Part shown: positions 11,465-19,076 of the stretch, piece after piece
How positions within the stretch are numbered: the first letter of the stretch is position 1
How the letters are laid out: the number at the start of each line of letters is the position of its first letter
NCBI GenBank assembly: GCA_039105265.1
Contig: JAPFFF010000065.1
Location: 682,001-746,000 of the forward strand
Source of the DNA: Tritrichomonas musculus
Taxonomy: Eukaryota; Parabasalia; Tritrichomonadida; Tritrichomonadidae
Length of the DNA stretch: 64,000 nt
Reading direction: 5' to 3'
The notes under the pieces: generated by a model
Seen by the model: the letters and a program-made list of their open reading frames with translations, nothing else
What the model was told of the DNA's origin: nothing
The model's database searches: none
Translations under genes and position numbers: made by a program

Positions 11465-11691
11465 AGTAGTGATAGTGTATCAATAATCGGGGTCAGATAA
11501 ATCCCACCCAAAAACGCCTTTAAATGGCCCATATTTGGGCCCCATAAATTCCAAAAATGGCCTATATATGGGTCAATATTCAAAATCCACATACTGCATA
11601 CCTCCCCAAAACGCTTATAAAACGCCCATATTCGGGCCCATACAAATTCCAAAAATAGGCCGCATATGGCCCACCTATGGCCCACCTATGG
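11465..11691 (+). repeat. outer Maverick terminal inverted repeat, left
   Basis: It is the reverse complement of 63410-63636, with no difference seen. Internally it is built of related palindromic blocks of the type GGCCCATATTTGGGCC and GGCCTATATATGGG, so several CC(A/T)6GG-like boxes are present. Another exact CCATATTTGG lies just inside, near 11730. Confidence 0.9.
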
Positions 11692-11791
11692 GACCACCAT
11701 GACAGACAAAAATATTCCATATTTGGGGACTCAGATGAATTTGGGAAAACCTATTTTTATATTTGAATATTGATTTTTTATCGCATCCCAA

Positions 11792-12271
11792 ATGGAAGCC
11801 ACTCCAAGCTACTCCAATGTCTACGAATACATCAACACACTAGTAGCCCTATTGCCAAAGCCTGATGGATTTGCACAATGCAATTTCGCGATATTATGTG
11901 ACAAGTTCCCATTCAACTTGAAGAACTCATTGTACCTCGCGAAGGTCCTATATGTATCACTCCAGAATGATACTGAAACCATTAGATTCTACCCTAATAA
12001 GCTCAAGGAGATGAACCTCGAATTCGTCAAATTGACATCCAATAGTAGACGCAAATTGAGTGTCAACATGCAGGAGTTCTTCGTAAATGGGAATACCGAA
12101 AAGCAGGAATACAAGGAATACCCCTACTACAACTACTCGATTGAGAGAACCAATATAAACACCAAGGATCTCATCGCCAAATTACGTGAAAAATACAATA
12201 TTGCAGAACCTGATGTATTCATCGGCAAGCATCAGGATTTGGTATTGGATGCTGACCCAGAGTTTGCCTAA
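11792..12271 (+). CDS. unknown 159-residue Maverick protein
   Basis: This is the first gene after the left terminal repeat. ATG 11792 lies in CCCAAATG, with a 'tatttttatatttg' box about 40 bases upstream. The protein (MEATPSYSNVYEYINTLVALLPKP...) is soluble with mixed charge, a Tyr-rich middle, and 'LIAKLREKYNIAEPDVFIGK' near the end. No motif is recognised. Its end overlaps the ATPase stop by four bases, tail to tail. The position next to the ATPase suggests a packaging or replication role, but this is only inference. Confidence 0.7.
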   Translation: MEATPSYSNVYEYINTLVALLPKPDGFAQCNFAILCDKFPFNLKNSLYLAKVLYVSLQNDTETIRFYPNKLKEMNLEFVKLTSNSRRKLSVNMQEFFVNGNTEKQEYKEYPYYNYSIERTNINTKDLIAKLREKYNIAEPDVFIGKHQDLVLDADPEFA

Positions 12272-13227
12272 ATCTTTGAGTACACCACTTGCATATCATG
12301 TTCAACCGTGTTCACCAATATGAAATCATGTCCAGATAATGTCCTATATTTTTGCCACAACTCCTCGAACTCACAAGGTATGCTCACCTGCTGATATATG
12401 TAATTGAGTTTCTGTCGTGAGAACCCATTGAATATGAAGAATGATGTGCAGTTATTTTTGTAATCGGTTGGCACACCCTTGAAGAACTGGATATTGATGT
12501 ACACGATTGAGTTCTTATGGCGCAACTGGGTGATATAGTTTGTGAAGTATGCTGACTTCAACAGCTTGCTCTTAATGAAGTCCTCGCACAGGATTATGGT
12601 GTTGAGTGGTACATTGGGTTTCCCGAGTTTGCTGATATGGAGGAACTCAAACATCTGCTGCAGCTTGGACTCGTCGATTGTAGCCTTCCCAACTGTGCTA
12701 TATTTGTTATACAACTCCTTCCATAGATCGAGCTCCTTCAAATACCGTTCAGCATTACTATCAGCGACGACCTCAATGGGCAAGTTGATGAGCTCGCGTT
12801 GAGATTCAAATGTGGATTCATTTATAATACCGTTCTTACTCACATACACAATCATGTGAAACGGATTCTGCGAATCCTCAGGAGTTCCCCCAAAGCCCCC
12901 ATTATTGAGTCTACTCATTTGAATGATATCGCGAATTACTGTATGGCTCTTGCCTTTGCCTTGTGACGCCACCAGTATGTTCAAAGTATTGTACCACGCA
13001 TAGATCCCATTAGCGATTGGCCTTATGGATGCATTCGTGATTTTATCCCTATTCTTGGAATAGGCCTCACTCATAGCTGCATCTACATCGAATCTCTGGG
13101 ATACCGGTTGCTGCTTCTGGTACCTATCGAATGTATCAAAATCAATTGGATCTTCACTGGAACTGTCTGATAATTCAATAGATGTATAGTCGAAAAGGGT
13201 TGGTTGTAGGCGCTTGTAATATAACAT
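12268..13227 (-). CDS. ATP: DNA-packaging ATPase (FtsK/HerA, A32-like)
   Basis: The protein has 319 residues. The P-loop ASQGKGKS is at 87-94 after strand LNILV. The Walker B strand IILCED is at about 211-216. Regions around 'HMIVYVSKNG' (124-133) and 'IVYINIQFFKG' near the C-terminus fit the packaging ATPases of Polintons and large DNA viruses, which pump the genome into the capsid. The start ATG lies in ATTAAATG with CAAAAATA on the plus strand at 13233-13240. It is last in a minus-strand run with the capsid gene, the conserved small protein and the membrane peptide. Confidence 0.85.
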   Translation of the reverse strand: MLYYKRLQPTLFDYTSIELSDSSSEDPIDFDTFDRYQKQQPVSQRFDVDAAMSEAYSKNRDKITNASIRPIANGIYAWYNTLNILVASQGKGKSHTVIRDIIQMSRLNNGGFGGTPEDSQNPFHMIVYVSKNGIINESTFESQRELINLPIEVVADSNAERYLKELDLWKELYNKYSTVGKATIDESKLQQMFEFLHISKLGKPNVPLNTIILCEDFIKSKLLKSAYFTNYITQLRHKNSIVYINIQFFKGVPTDYKNNCTSFFIFNGFSRQKLNYIYQQVSIPCEFEELWQKYRTLSGHDFILVNTVEHDMQVVYSKI

Positions 13228-13280
13228 TTAATCAAAAATAAAGCTTTTATGCGAAAAGCTCTAAGTGGCGATGATGCCAC

Positions 13281-13430
13281 TTACGCATACAATGTACGCC
13301 TCAGCTCATCAGTCAGCTCAGGTGGTTCATCTTCAGCTGTAAGCGATACCAGCAATAGCAGTTCAACTACATTGGTCACCAATATCAATCCCAATAGTAT
13401 ATTCATAATGATTTCACTTGCGCTGGACAT
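13281..13430 (-). CDS. small membrane peptide (49 residues)
   Basis: A short frame fills the gap between the ATPase and the conserved small protein, on the same strand. It reads MSSASEIIMNILLGLILVTN, then a hydrophobic run to LLLLVSLTA and an acidic tail (EDEPPELTDELRR), so one membrane span is likely at about residues 8-32. The start has the element's ATAAATG context. The plus-strand frame here (13249-13461) is serine-rich, lacks this context and overlaps the neighbour, so I prefer this reading. A single-span virion or membrane protein is plausible; function unknown. Confidence 0.6.
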   Translation of the reverse strand: MSSASEIIMNILLGLILVTNVVELLLLVSLTAEDEPPELTDELRRTLYA

Positions 13431-13440
13431 TTATGCAAAT

Positions 13441-14031
13441 TTAAATACAAATTTTGAGTGATATCGAGTGTCTTATGAGCTCGGTCCATACATGGTTATA
13501 TCCATATTTCAACTCATTGGATACCCCGTTTTTGGACACCAATATCTTATCGATTTTCATGTACTTCGAGTTTGAAACACAACCAGTGCACCCACTATCC
13601 TCATTGATGACCAGCTCAACCTTGTCGGCCTTAGTGAGTATCTTAATGAGCTCCATCAGTGTATTGCTATGACACACAAGATAGTTGTTCATCCTCAGTG
13701 GATTGGTCTCATAGATATTCAGCAATATCTCGAGGAATTTATTTTTGGTACCCAAGTCGTCAGTGTCGGGGCCTAATGAACGTTCGATGGGTGGACTGTT
13801 TATTGGAGCAACTGATGGATATGGACCAGTTGTCGAGGGTGTAGTAAAATTTGCATCCTGTGTGCCATTTTGCGTGTATCCCATTTGGGGTTGCATCTGT
13901 GGGACTTGAGGGTATGATACCGGTTGAACTGGTGGAGGTCTATTCGCGGCGATCTTAATATTCACATTCTGCTCTTGCTTAACACTCGCATCATTCTCAC
14001 TTGATAGAATTCTAGCCTTATGGAGAGACAT
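13441..14031 (-). CDS. conserved Maverick protein, partner of capsid gene
   Basis: The protein has 196 residues. The first half is Pro/Gln-rich and disordered (RPPPVQPVSYPQVPQMQPQM). The second half is a domain shared with the inner element's protein at 42882-43406: both have 'L.eI..tY...', a short 'eLIk.ltkad.vEl.i.ddpGC.g..s.i.k.d.ikI.k' core and a similar helical end. The start is ATG 14031, with TATTTTTGCACTTTGGAAATG upstream. The gene sits directly downstream of the capsid gene. Conservation between two very divergent Mavericks argues for a core virion or assembly role; the exact function is unknown. Confidence 0.78.
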   Translation of the reverse strand: MSLHKARILSSENDASVKQEQNVNIKIAANRPPPVQPVSYPQVPQMQPQMGYTQNGTQDANFTTPSTTGPYPSVAPINSPPIERSLGPDTDDLGTKNKFLEILLNIYETNPLRMNNYLVCHSNTLMELIKILTKADKVELVINEDSGCTGCVSNSKYMKIDKILVSKNGVSNELKYGYNHVWTELIRHSISLKICI

Positions 14032-14073
14032 TTCCAAAGTGCAAAAATATTTTTACCACTAATACCATATTTC

Positions 14074-16026
14074 TTATGCCATTTCTGGATCAACTTGTGA
14101 GCCAGCTGGTGATTCATCATCGATATATTCAAGGCCATCGAGTGAGAGCTTGAAGTAGGTGTCTCTGCATAAACAGAGTTGTACAGGTGGTGGTCTAACA
14201 ATGGCTCCACTTGGTTCGATAATCTTGTAATATGTATCATTATCACCAGTGAATATTGGTTGACCATTGACTTGTATTTGGATATTGCCTTTGCCACCAT
14301 CTAAGCCATCATAACAGTATCCAGCAGATGCACGTTCAGTTTGGACATTGAATACAAATGATGTGGCATCACTCAATGTATTTCGATATCGGACACCATT
14401 TTCATCGTTCTTGGGCATGGTGAAGCTATCTTCGAATTCCTTTGAACATTGGAGTGTGATACCATCGAGGTCTCCAGCTGTTAATTGGCTTTCGAAGAAT
14501 CTGGCGCCAATGGTACTGACATTCTCATCTGGGAAGTTCTTACCACCGATATTCAAAAAGCAGTTTTGGTAAACCGGATTCTCAAATACAGTCAAATCAT
14601 TGTGATGCTTGGGGAACAACAATGACATGCTTGTGACATTGATTAATGGGATATTCAATGTAGACTTGATTCCGTTAGCGGCTACTGCAATTGGGAATGC
14701 ATGGTAATCGACCTTTTGAGATGGGATTACTAGGCCTTCACGTAATATGGATTCAATGCTTGCACGAGTGGCTTCACAAACACCATAGCCTTGCATGTTG
14801 GACTTACAGAGAGTGATGGTCATTCGGTTAACAGTGAGTGTTGCTGGTTGTGATGAGTAATGGGCACTCATCAATTTATTAGCTTCGGTTTTAGATACGA
14901 AATTGACGTAAACGTGACCTGCATGTGATGGTTGAGGTAATTTACCATGTTCTTTGGTATAATGAGCTTGGCAAATTGCTTTATTATCATCAGTCTTTTC
15001 AATTCCAAGTTCAGTAAACTCTTCATCTGTAAATGCAAAGATTAATGAACAATTTTCAATCAGATCATCGAAATCACCTCCAGATGCAGATACGTATTGT
15101 TCTCTAACTTCATACTTCAATTGATATTTAGTTGGTGTTGGTTCGGGAGATGGTGGATTTGGATTATCACCAGGTCCTGGGATGATAGCCTCATTACCGA
15201 TTTGAGTGAATTGATGCTTGAGATGTCCATGAGCTTTGATTTGTTTGAGTTTGTCGAGTTCCTCTGGGGATACGGTATCATTATCTTCCAGGAATGCCTT
15301 GGCTTCAGCAACCGTGTATGGGTCAATGGCAGCCCAAACAAGACCAGCTGGACTGACTTGGAATCTAATGGATAAATCACCAATGATTCCATTAGGGAAT
15401 AAGTCGAATGCCTGTAATGCAAGCAAGTCATCAAATGGTACATTCAAGTCGAATTCGGTTGTGGTCTTACCACCATCCTTGAAGCTATTGAGATTAACGT
15501 ATGAACCAGCATGAGTTTGACTGTAATTGCTGATGTTCTCCCATAAGCTGTGAACGAATCTGCGACGCATCTTCTCAGTCTCTGGTTTCAAAACCGAGTA
15601 TAGGAAGCCCTCGCGAATGCATTCATTTTGCTGATATCCGACATTGACATTGTTATGGAGAATCTCGAGCCTATCGAATAATTGGTTCGAGGACTTAAAT
15701 CCGACAAACAGTTTATAGAAGTTATTTGGATCATTGATCTCTTGCAATTTGGCCAAATCGGTGTTAAATTGCAAATCGAGTTTGATGTGGAATGTGAGGA
15801 AGCCTTTGTCGATATCGCTAATGAAGTGGTCGGGATGTGTTAATGAAATCTGTGAGTACTGGCCTTGGTGAAATGGGGCTGGCTGGTCATGGCAATCGAC
15901 AGTTCTAAATGAGAAGCTTCTGGTACCATCATTCACATTGATGATATTTCGCATCTTCTGGAATATGTCATTGACATTCCCAACCTCGTATTTCAAATTG
16001 TGAGCTCTTTCGTTCCTGTATCTCAT
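14074..16026 (-). CDS. MCP: major capsid protein (double jelly roll)
   Basis: About 650 residues, the usual size for Polinton capsid proteins. Strand-rich segments fit the family and its counterpart at 44335-45945: 'DKGFLTFHIKLDLQF', 'FVGFKSSNQLFDRLEILHNNVNVGYQQNE', 'FDLNVPFDDLLALQAFDLFPNGIIGDLSIRFQVSPAGLVW' and 'VTSMSLLFPKHHNDLTVFENPVYQNCFLNIGGKNFP'. It would trimerise into the icosahedral shell. The start is ATG 16026 (MRYRNERAHNLKYEVGN); the upstream codons are not in the element's start context. It is transcribed away from the pVI-like gene, with 47 bases between the starts. Confidence 0.85.
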   Translation of the reverse strand: MRYRNERAHNLKYEVGNVNDIFQKMRNIINVNDGTRSFSFRTVDCHDQPAPFHQGQYSQISLTHPDHFISDIDKGFLTFHIKLDLQFNTDLAKLQEINDPNNFYKLFVGFKSSNQLFDRLEILHNNVNVGYQQNECIREGFLYSVLKPETEKMRRRFVHSLWENISNYSQTHAGSYVNLNSFKDGGKTTTEFDLNVPFDDLLALQAFDLFPNGIIGDLSIRFQVSPAGLVWAAIDPYTVAEAKAFLEDNDTVSPEELDKLKQIKAHGHLKHQFTQIGNEAIIPGPGDNPNPPSPEPTPTKYQLKYEVREQYVSASGGDFDDLIENCSLIFAFTDEEFTELGIEKTDDNKAICQAHYTKEHGKLPQPSHAGHVYVNFVSKTEANKLMSAHYSSQPATLTVNRMTITLCKSNMQGYGVCEATRASIESILREGLVIPSQKVDYHAFPIAVAANGIKSTLNIPLINVTSMSLLFPKHHNDLTVFENPVYQNCFLNIGGKNFPDENVSTIGARFFESQLTAGDLDGITLQCSKEFEDSFTMPKNDENGVRYRNTLSDATSFVFNVQTERASAGYCYDGLDGGKGNIQIQVNGQPIFTGDNDTYYKIIEPSGAIVRPPPVQLCLCRDTYFKLSLDGLEYIDDESPAGSQVDPEMA

Positions 16027-16073
16027 TTTGTATCTTGGAAAAAAGCTTGAAATCACATTTTTGTATATACCAA

Positions 16074-16325
16074 ATGGGTATTGGCATCTTCAAGAAGATT
16101 AAGAACGCTTTCAAGAACGTCGGCAGTAAGCTCAAGAATGCGGCTCAAACTGTTATCCGCAACATCCCAAGGGCAGTTGATATTGGAAAGGGGATCATCA
16201 ATAGGATCAAGCCAATCGCCGACTTCATACCAGGCGTTGGACCAGTTGTAGACACCATCAGCACTGGACTCAATTACGTAAGCAAAGCTAATGATATAGG
16301 CAAATCCATACTGGACAAGGTTTGA
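16074..16325 (+). CDS. pVI-like small amphipathic capsid protein
   Basis: 83 residues. The start is MGIGIFKKIKNAFKNVGSKL, a basic amphipathic helix, followed by 'NIPRAVDIGKGIINRIKPIADFIPGVGPVVDTISTG', Gly/Pro-rich and hydrophobic. This profile matches the Polinton minor capsid protein related to adenovirus pVI, which lies under the shell and disrupts membranes at entry. The inner element's gene at 46909-47313 has the same layout. The start context is TTTTTG then CCAAATG. It is divergent from the capsid gene and probably shares its control region. Confidence 0.7.
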   Translation: MGIGIFKKIKNAFKNVGSKLKNAAQTVIRNIPRAVDIGKGIINRIKPIADFIPGVGPVVDTISTGLNYVSKANDIGKSILDKV

Positions 16326-16375
16326 TCATCATAGAATATCCACATACATATGAATATATTTTTGTCCGTTTTGAA

Positions 16376-16837
16376 ATGAATTGCGATAATATGAAATATA
16401 TAGCGCATTGCGATATTAGGGTCATTAATGATAACAAGCAGGAGCAGCGCACGTTCAACTCAGTAGAGGAGTTCGACCTGTTCTACCAGAAGTACAAGGA
16501 CATGTTCAATGAGAAGACCACCAATTACCTCAATAAAACCTACAAAATAATCACCCCCGAATGCGAGTACAGGATTACCAAACGCACTGGCAAGGATGGC
16601 TCTAGTAATGTGTTTCTCAAGAAGATCACCAAGCCAGCTGATAATGACAACCTGGTGGAGATCCAATTTGCAAGCATTCGAGCTGACATCAATGCATTGC
16701 AGTTAACAGTAGATGAATACACCAAGCGGATTACCACTCTGGAGAACACCATTGGCGTGATCACCACAAAAATAAATCAGCTCACCAGTACTGTGAATGA
16801 GTGTACTGATGCAGTGAACAGTCTCCTGAGGCATTAG
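16376..16837 (+). CDS. coiled-coil protein, possible fibre or scaffold
   Basis: 153 residues from ATG 16376, which has ATATTTTTGTCCGTTTTGAAATG upstream. The N-terminal half is a small mixed domain (MNCDNMKYIAHCDIRVINDN... TYKIITPECEYRITKRTGKD). The C-terminal 65 residues form a heptad-type coiled coil (IRADINALQLTVDEYTKRIT... TSTVNECTDAVNSLL), as in trimeric stalks. The last codons overlap the next, opposite gene by four bases. No family is recognised. Confidence 0.65.
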   Translation: MNCDNMKYIAHCDIRVINDNKQEQRTFNSVEEFDLFYQKYKDMFNEKTTNYLNKTYKIITPECEYRITKRTGKDGSSNVFLKKITKPADNDNLVEIQFASIRADINALQLTVDEYTKRITTLENTIGVITTKINQLTSTVNECTDAVNSLLRH

Positions 16838-17061
16838 ATCTTGGAATTATTTGGGATTACCTGGTGATTGAGTGAGTGGTGTAGAGTTGATGATGTTGAT
16901 TTGATGATTGGGTCATGCACAACACACCCCTTATCTTCATATTTTGGGACTGTGGGTTTGGTACAACTCATAGTTCGCCTACTTCGCATGTGACGTTCCA
17001 GGTGATTGAAATACGTGAGCCCATTTGAATCTCTTAATACACGGCGTTCCTCATATGACAT
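16834..17061 (-). CDS. small basic protein (75 residues)
   Basis: Starts MSYEERRVLRDSNGLTYFNH with context GATTAAATG and a 'tttttt' tract upstream. It is rich in Arg, His and Ser, with 'HLERHMRSRRTMSCTKP'. It is divergent from the coiled-coil gene at 17096, the starts being 34 bases apart. A DNA-condensing core protein is possible from charge and size, but no motif shows it. Confidence 0.5.
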   Translation of the reverse strand: MSYEERRVLRDSNGLTYFNHLERHMRSRRTMSCTKPTVPKYEDKGCVVHDPIIKSTSSTLHHSLNHQVIPNNSKI

Positions 17062-17095
17062 TTAATCTTGAAAAAACACTTTTTTTCATATCTAA

Positions 17096-17329
17096 ATGAC
17101 TGAATTGGGTGAATACAAGAAGGAGATTCCAGAGCTTAAGCGCATCAAACATGATCTCAAGGAGAAGTGCTATATGTATAAGGGCCACCTCAATAACATC
17201 AAAGGGGGTATGCTGGGTAGCAATGGACTAGCCGTTCGTGAATCACTGATTGAGGATATCAATAGTCTGAAGGAGAAGGTCGCCAAACTCGAGAATGAGC
17301 TCGCTGAATTATCAAGCGATAACCACTAA
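17096..17329 (+). CDS. small coiled-coil protein (77 residues)
   Basis: Starts at TCTAAATG. Almost the whole protein is charged helix: 'MTELGEYKKEIPELKRIKHD', a Gly-rich hinge near residues 40-45, then 'LIEDINSLKEKVAKLENELAEL'. It would dimerise or trimerise. Its stop lies in the first bases of a 65-bp repeat that recurs inverted at 52481-52545. Function unknown. Confidence 0.6.
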   Translation: MTELGEYKKEIPELKRIKHDLKEKCYMYKGHLNNIKGGMLGSNGLAVRESLIEDINSLKEKVAKLENELAELSSDNH

Positions 17330-17382
17330 ATATGGGGTGTGGTAGAATTCTACCAGACCCAGATTTCATGGAGATAACCACT
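17318..17382 (+). repeat. 65-bp repeat with 14-bp palindrome, copy A
   Basis: Contains the perfect palindrome GGTAGAATTCTACC (17341-17354) between 'ataaccactaaatat' and 'atttcatggagataaccac'. The whole 65 bases recur inverted at 52481-52545 with one or two mismatches. The segment just right (17383-17450) repeats the 'cagacccagatttcatggag' part around another small palindrome, GGGATTTCCC. It lies at a gene end, so a terminator role is possible. Confidence 0.8.
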
Positions 17383-17453
17383 AAATATTGGGTCGACGGG
17401 ATTTCCCGCAGACCCAGATTTCATGGAGATAACCACTAATTCCCTGAGACCAC

Positions 17454-17472
17454 TATTTTTGTACATTAAATG
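17454..17472 (+). promoter_or_regulatory. Maverick start-site motif before integrase gene
   Basis: TATTTTTG (17454-17461), a five-base gap and TAAATG (17467-17472). The same two-part signal precedes most genes of both Mavericks. Confidence 0.6.
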
Positions 17473-18699
17473 ACTGACAACAGGAAATCGTTCAAGATAT
17501 TCGACAATAAGTACAATTCGCTGCTCAAGTACCCATTCAAATCCAAGATATCGAAATTGGACCCATCGCAGTTCATCATCAACCCAGAAACTCATCATGA
17601 GCCATTCGTGAAGGACTTCAAATTGAAATCATGCAATCCCTATTCAAAACCGGATTTCTCATTGGAACCCGGATGTTGGGAAGTCGATTTGATGTTTGTG
17701 AAGTACACTACAAGGGCTGATGATGGAATCGAGTCCGTGGTAGTCCATGAAACCATTTACCTCATCATGGTGAATGTCAACACACGGTATCTAATTGTGG
17801 AACCGCTTAAGAACAGACTAGCTGATACCATCAAGACCGCATACACCAAAATCATTCTTGAGAAATATGATGACTTCAAATTCAATACCATCAAATGCGA
17901 TGGTGAGAATAACCTACTCAAAGTGCTTGATATACTTGGCAGCTACAATCCATCCAGAAGTAAATATAGAGGTACCAAAAATGTGTTGATTGACCGCAAT
18001 GCAGTGATTGTCGATAAATCCAAACACAACAACGCTCACAAAATCGTTGATGCAACCATCAGGACACTCCGTAATGCATTCGGTTTAGATAATCGTCGGA
18101 TTGGAGACCCATACCTGATGCAACAGATGGTACACTTCTATAACAACACACCACATCGGTCTCTACGAATGCCCAATCCCAATTACCGAGATGATGGAAT
18201 CCAATATGACCCGTATCTAGCAAGGGAACCAAAGTGGATATACTACACACCCAATCAAATGCAGCACAACCCAGATTTGGAGTGGAGATACATCAGGGAT
18301 TGCCAACGGCGGCTACGTCGAGTCAAAAATAATATGCAAATGGGTGGACTGCTGAGCTATCGCAAGGGGAATATCATATTGGTCCATTACGATACATCCA
18401 AAACTGAGAAGAAGCATGAGAAGCAGAGGCGTGTGTTCAATGAGATTGCCGAATTCATTAGATACCATAATGGGAACGTCGAATGCAAACTGCTGAAGCC
18501 ATATTATAGATTCCAGTTGAATGATGATAATCAAGCAGGAACTGCGTTCTATGTACCGTATACCAAAACCAAAACTGGTCGAACGCCTAAGTCTGATGAT
18601 GAGCGAGCTACCGTAACTGTCCCCATTATGTATACCCGATTTGTGGCACCCAATTATGCATCACTAGGTAAAGACTATAAGCAGTACTTTGCTATCTAA
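17470..18699 (+). CDS. INT: DDE integrase (retroviral-type core)
   Basis: 409 residues. The RNase H-like core begins with WEVDLMFVKY (D73) and continues through 'IYLIMVNVNTRYLIVEPLKN'. Next is 'FNTIKCDGENNLL' (D144), then 'NNAHKIVDATIRTLRNAFG' and 'YNNTPHRSLRMPNP', the order found in Polinton and retroviral integrases. The C-terminal part (from about 270) is basic with a small beta-rich region ('GNIILVHYD', 'VECKLLKPYYRFQL'). It joins the element's ends to target DNA, giving the 6-bp duplication seen here. It starts at ATTAAATG and is followed after three bases by the next gene. Confidence 0.85.
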   Translation: MTDNRKSFKIFDNKYNSLLKYPFKSKISKLDPSQFIINPETHHEPFVKDFKLKSCNPYSKPDFSLEPGCWEVDLMFVKYTTRADDGIESVVVHETIYLIMVNVNTRYLIVEPLKNRLADTIKTAYTKIILEKYDDFKFNTIKCDGENNLLKVLDILGSYNPSRSKYRGTKNVLIDRNAVIVDKSKHNNAHKIVDATIRTLRNAFGLDNRRIGDPYLMQQMVHFYNNTPHRSLRMPNPNYRDDGIQYDPYLAREPKWIYYTPNQMQHNPDLEWRYIRDCQRRLRRVKNNMQMGGLLSYRKGNIILVHYDTSKTEKKHEKQRRVFNEIAEFIRYHNGNVECKLLKPYYRFQLNDDNQAGTAFYVPYTKTKTGRTPKSDDERATVTVPIMYTRFVAPNYASLGKDYKQYFAI

Positions 18700-18702
18700 T
18701 AA

Positions 18703-19035
18703 ATGCCAAAGCGCTATTTCCATACACAGACCACCGAGTTTAAGCTACCTGAGGACTTCATATATAGTCGCAATAAGAAGTACATCGTAGTGCAGTATGT
18801 GGGAGCTATCCTGAATAAGACCATCATCGGTGATTTGATGGTACACTCGGATATTGTAGAATTCGACCCATACTGTGACCACTTCATAATGCTAGCCAAC
18901 AGACGGCAAACCAAGTATCGCAAATATGAGATGCTCAATAGGACCAAGCGGGATTTCAAAATATGGTTCACAGACCTGTATGGTAATGAGATAAAACCCG
19001 ATGCATTCGTGCTATCGTGCTTGCTAATCTATTGA
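18703..19035 (+). CDS. small structural protein, possible penton-type domain
   Basis: 110 residues, start AATAAATG, three bases after the integrase stop. The end 'RDFKIWFTDLYGNEIKPDAFVLSCLLIY' is a beta pattern that recurs in minor capsid proteins of Polintons and relatives. The inner element's protein at 49320-50495 ends in the same way (KFWIELYDRN...FEDFFVFTMDVVLL). 'LVMVHSDIVEFDPYCDHF'-like wording in the middle also fits. I infer a capsid-vertex or knob domain; no direct proof. Confidence 0.55.
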   Translation: MPKRYFHTQTTEFKLPEDFIYSRNKKYIVVQYVGAILNKTIIGDLMVHSDIVEFDPYCDHFIMLANRRQTKYRKYEMLNRTKRDFKIWFTDLYGNEIKPDAFVLSCLLIY

Positions 19036-19060
19036 CCACAGTATGGCCCATATAGGAGTT

Positions 19061-19076
19061 TATTTTTGGGTAAATG
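19061..19076 (+). promoter_or_regulatory. Maverick start-site motif
   Basis: TATTTTTG (19061-19068) and TAAATG (19071-19076), here only two bases apart. Confidence 0.55.

Noticed and set aside
11434-11685. 83-codon frame in the left terminal repeat, mirrored in the right one
   Set aside because: It lies wholly in the terminal inverted repeats, starts without ATG and runs out through the element end. It is a by-product of the repeat.
13249-13461. 70-codon plus-strand frame, serine-rich
   Set aside because: It is antisense to a short membrane-type frame that has the element's start context and fits the operon-like run. It also overlaps the neighbour's end.
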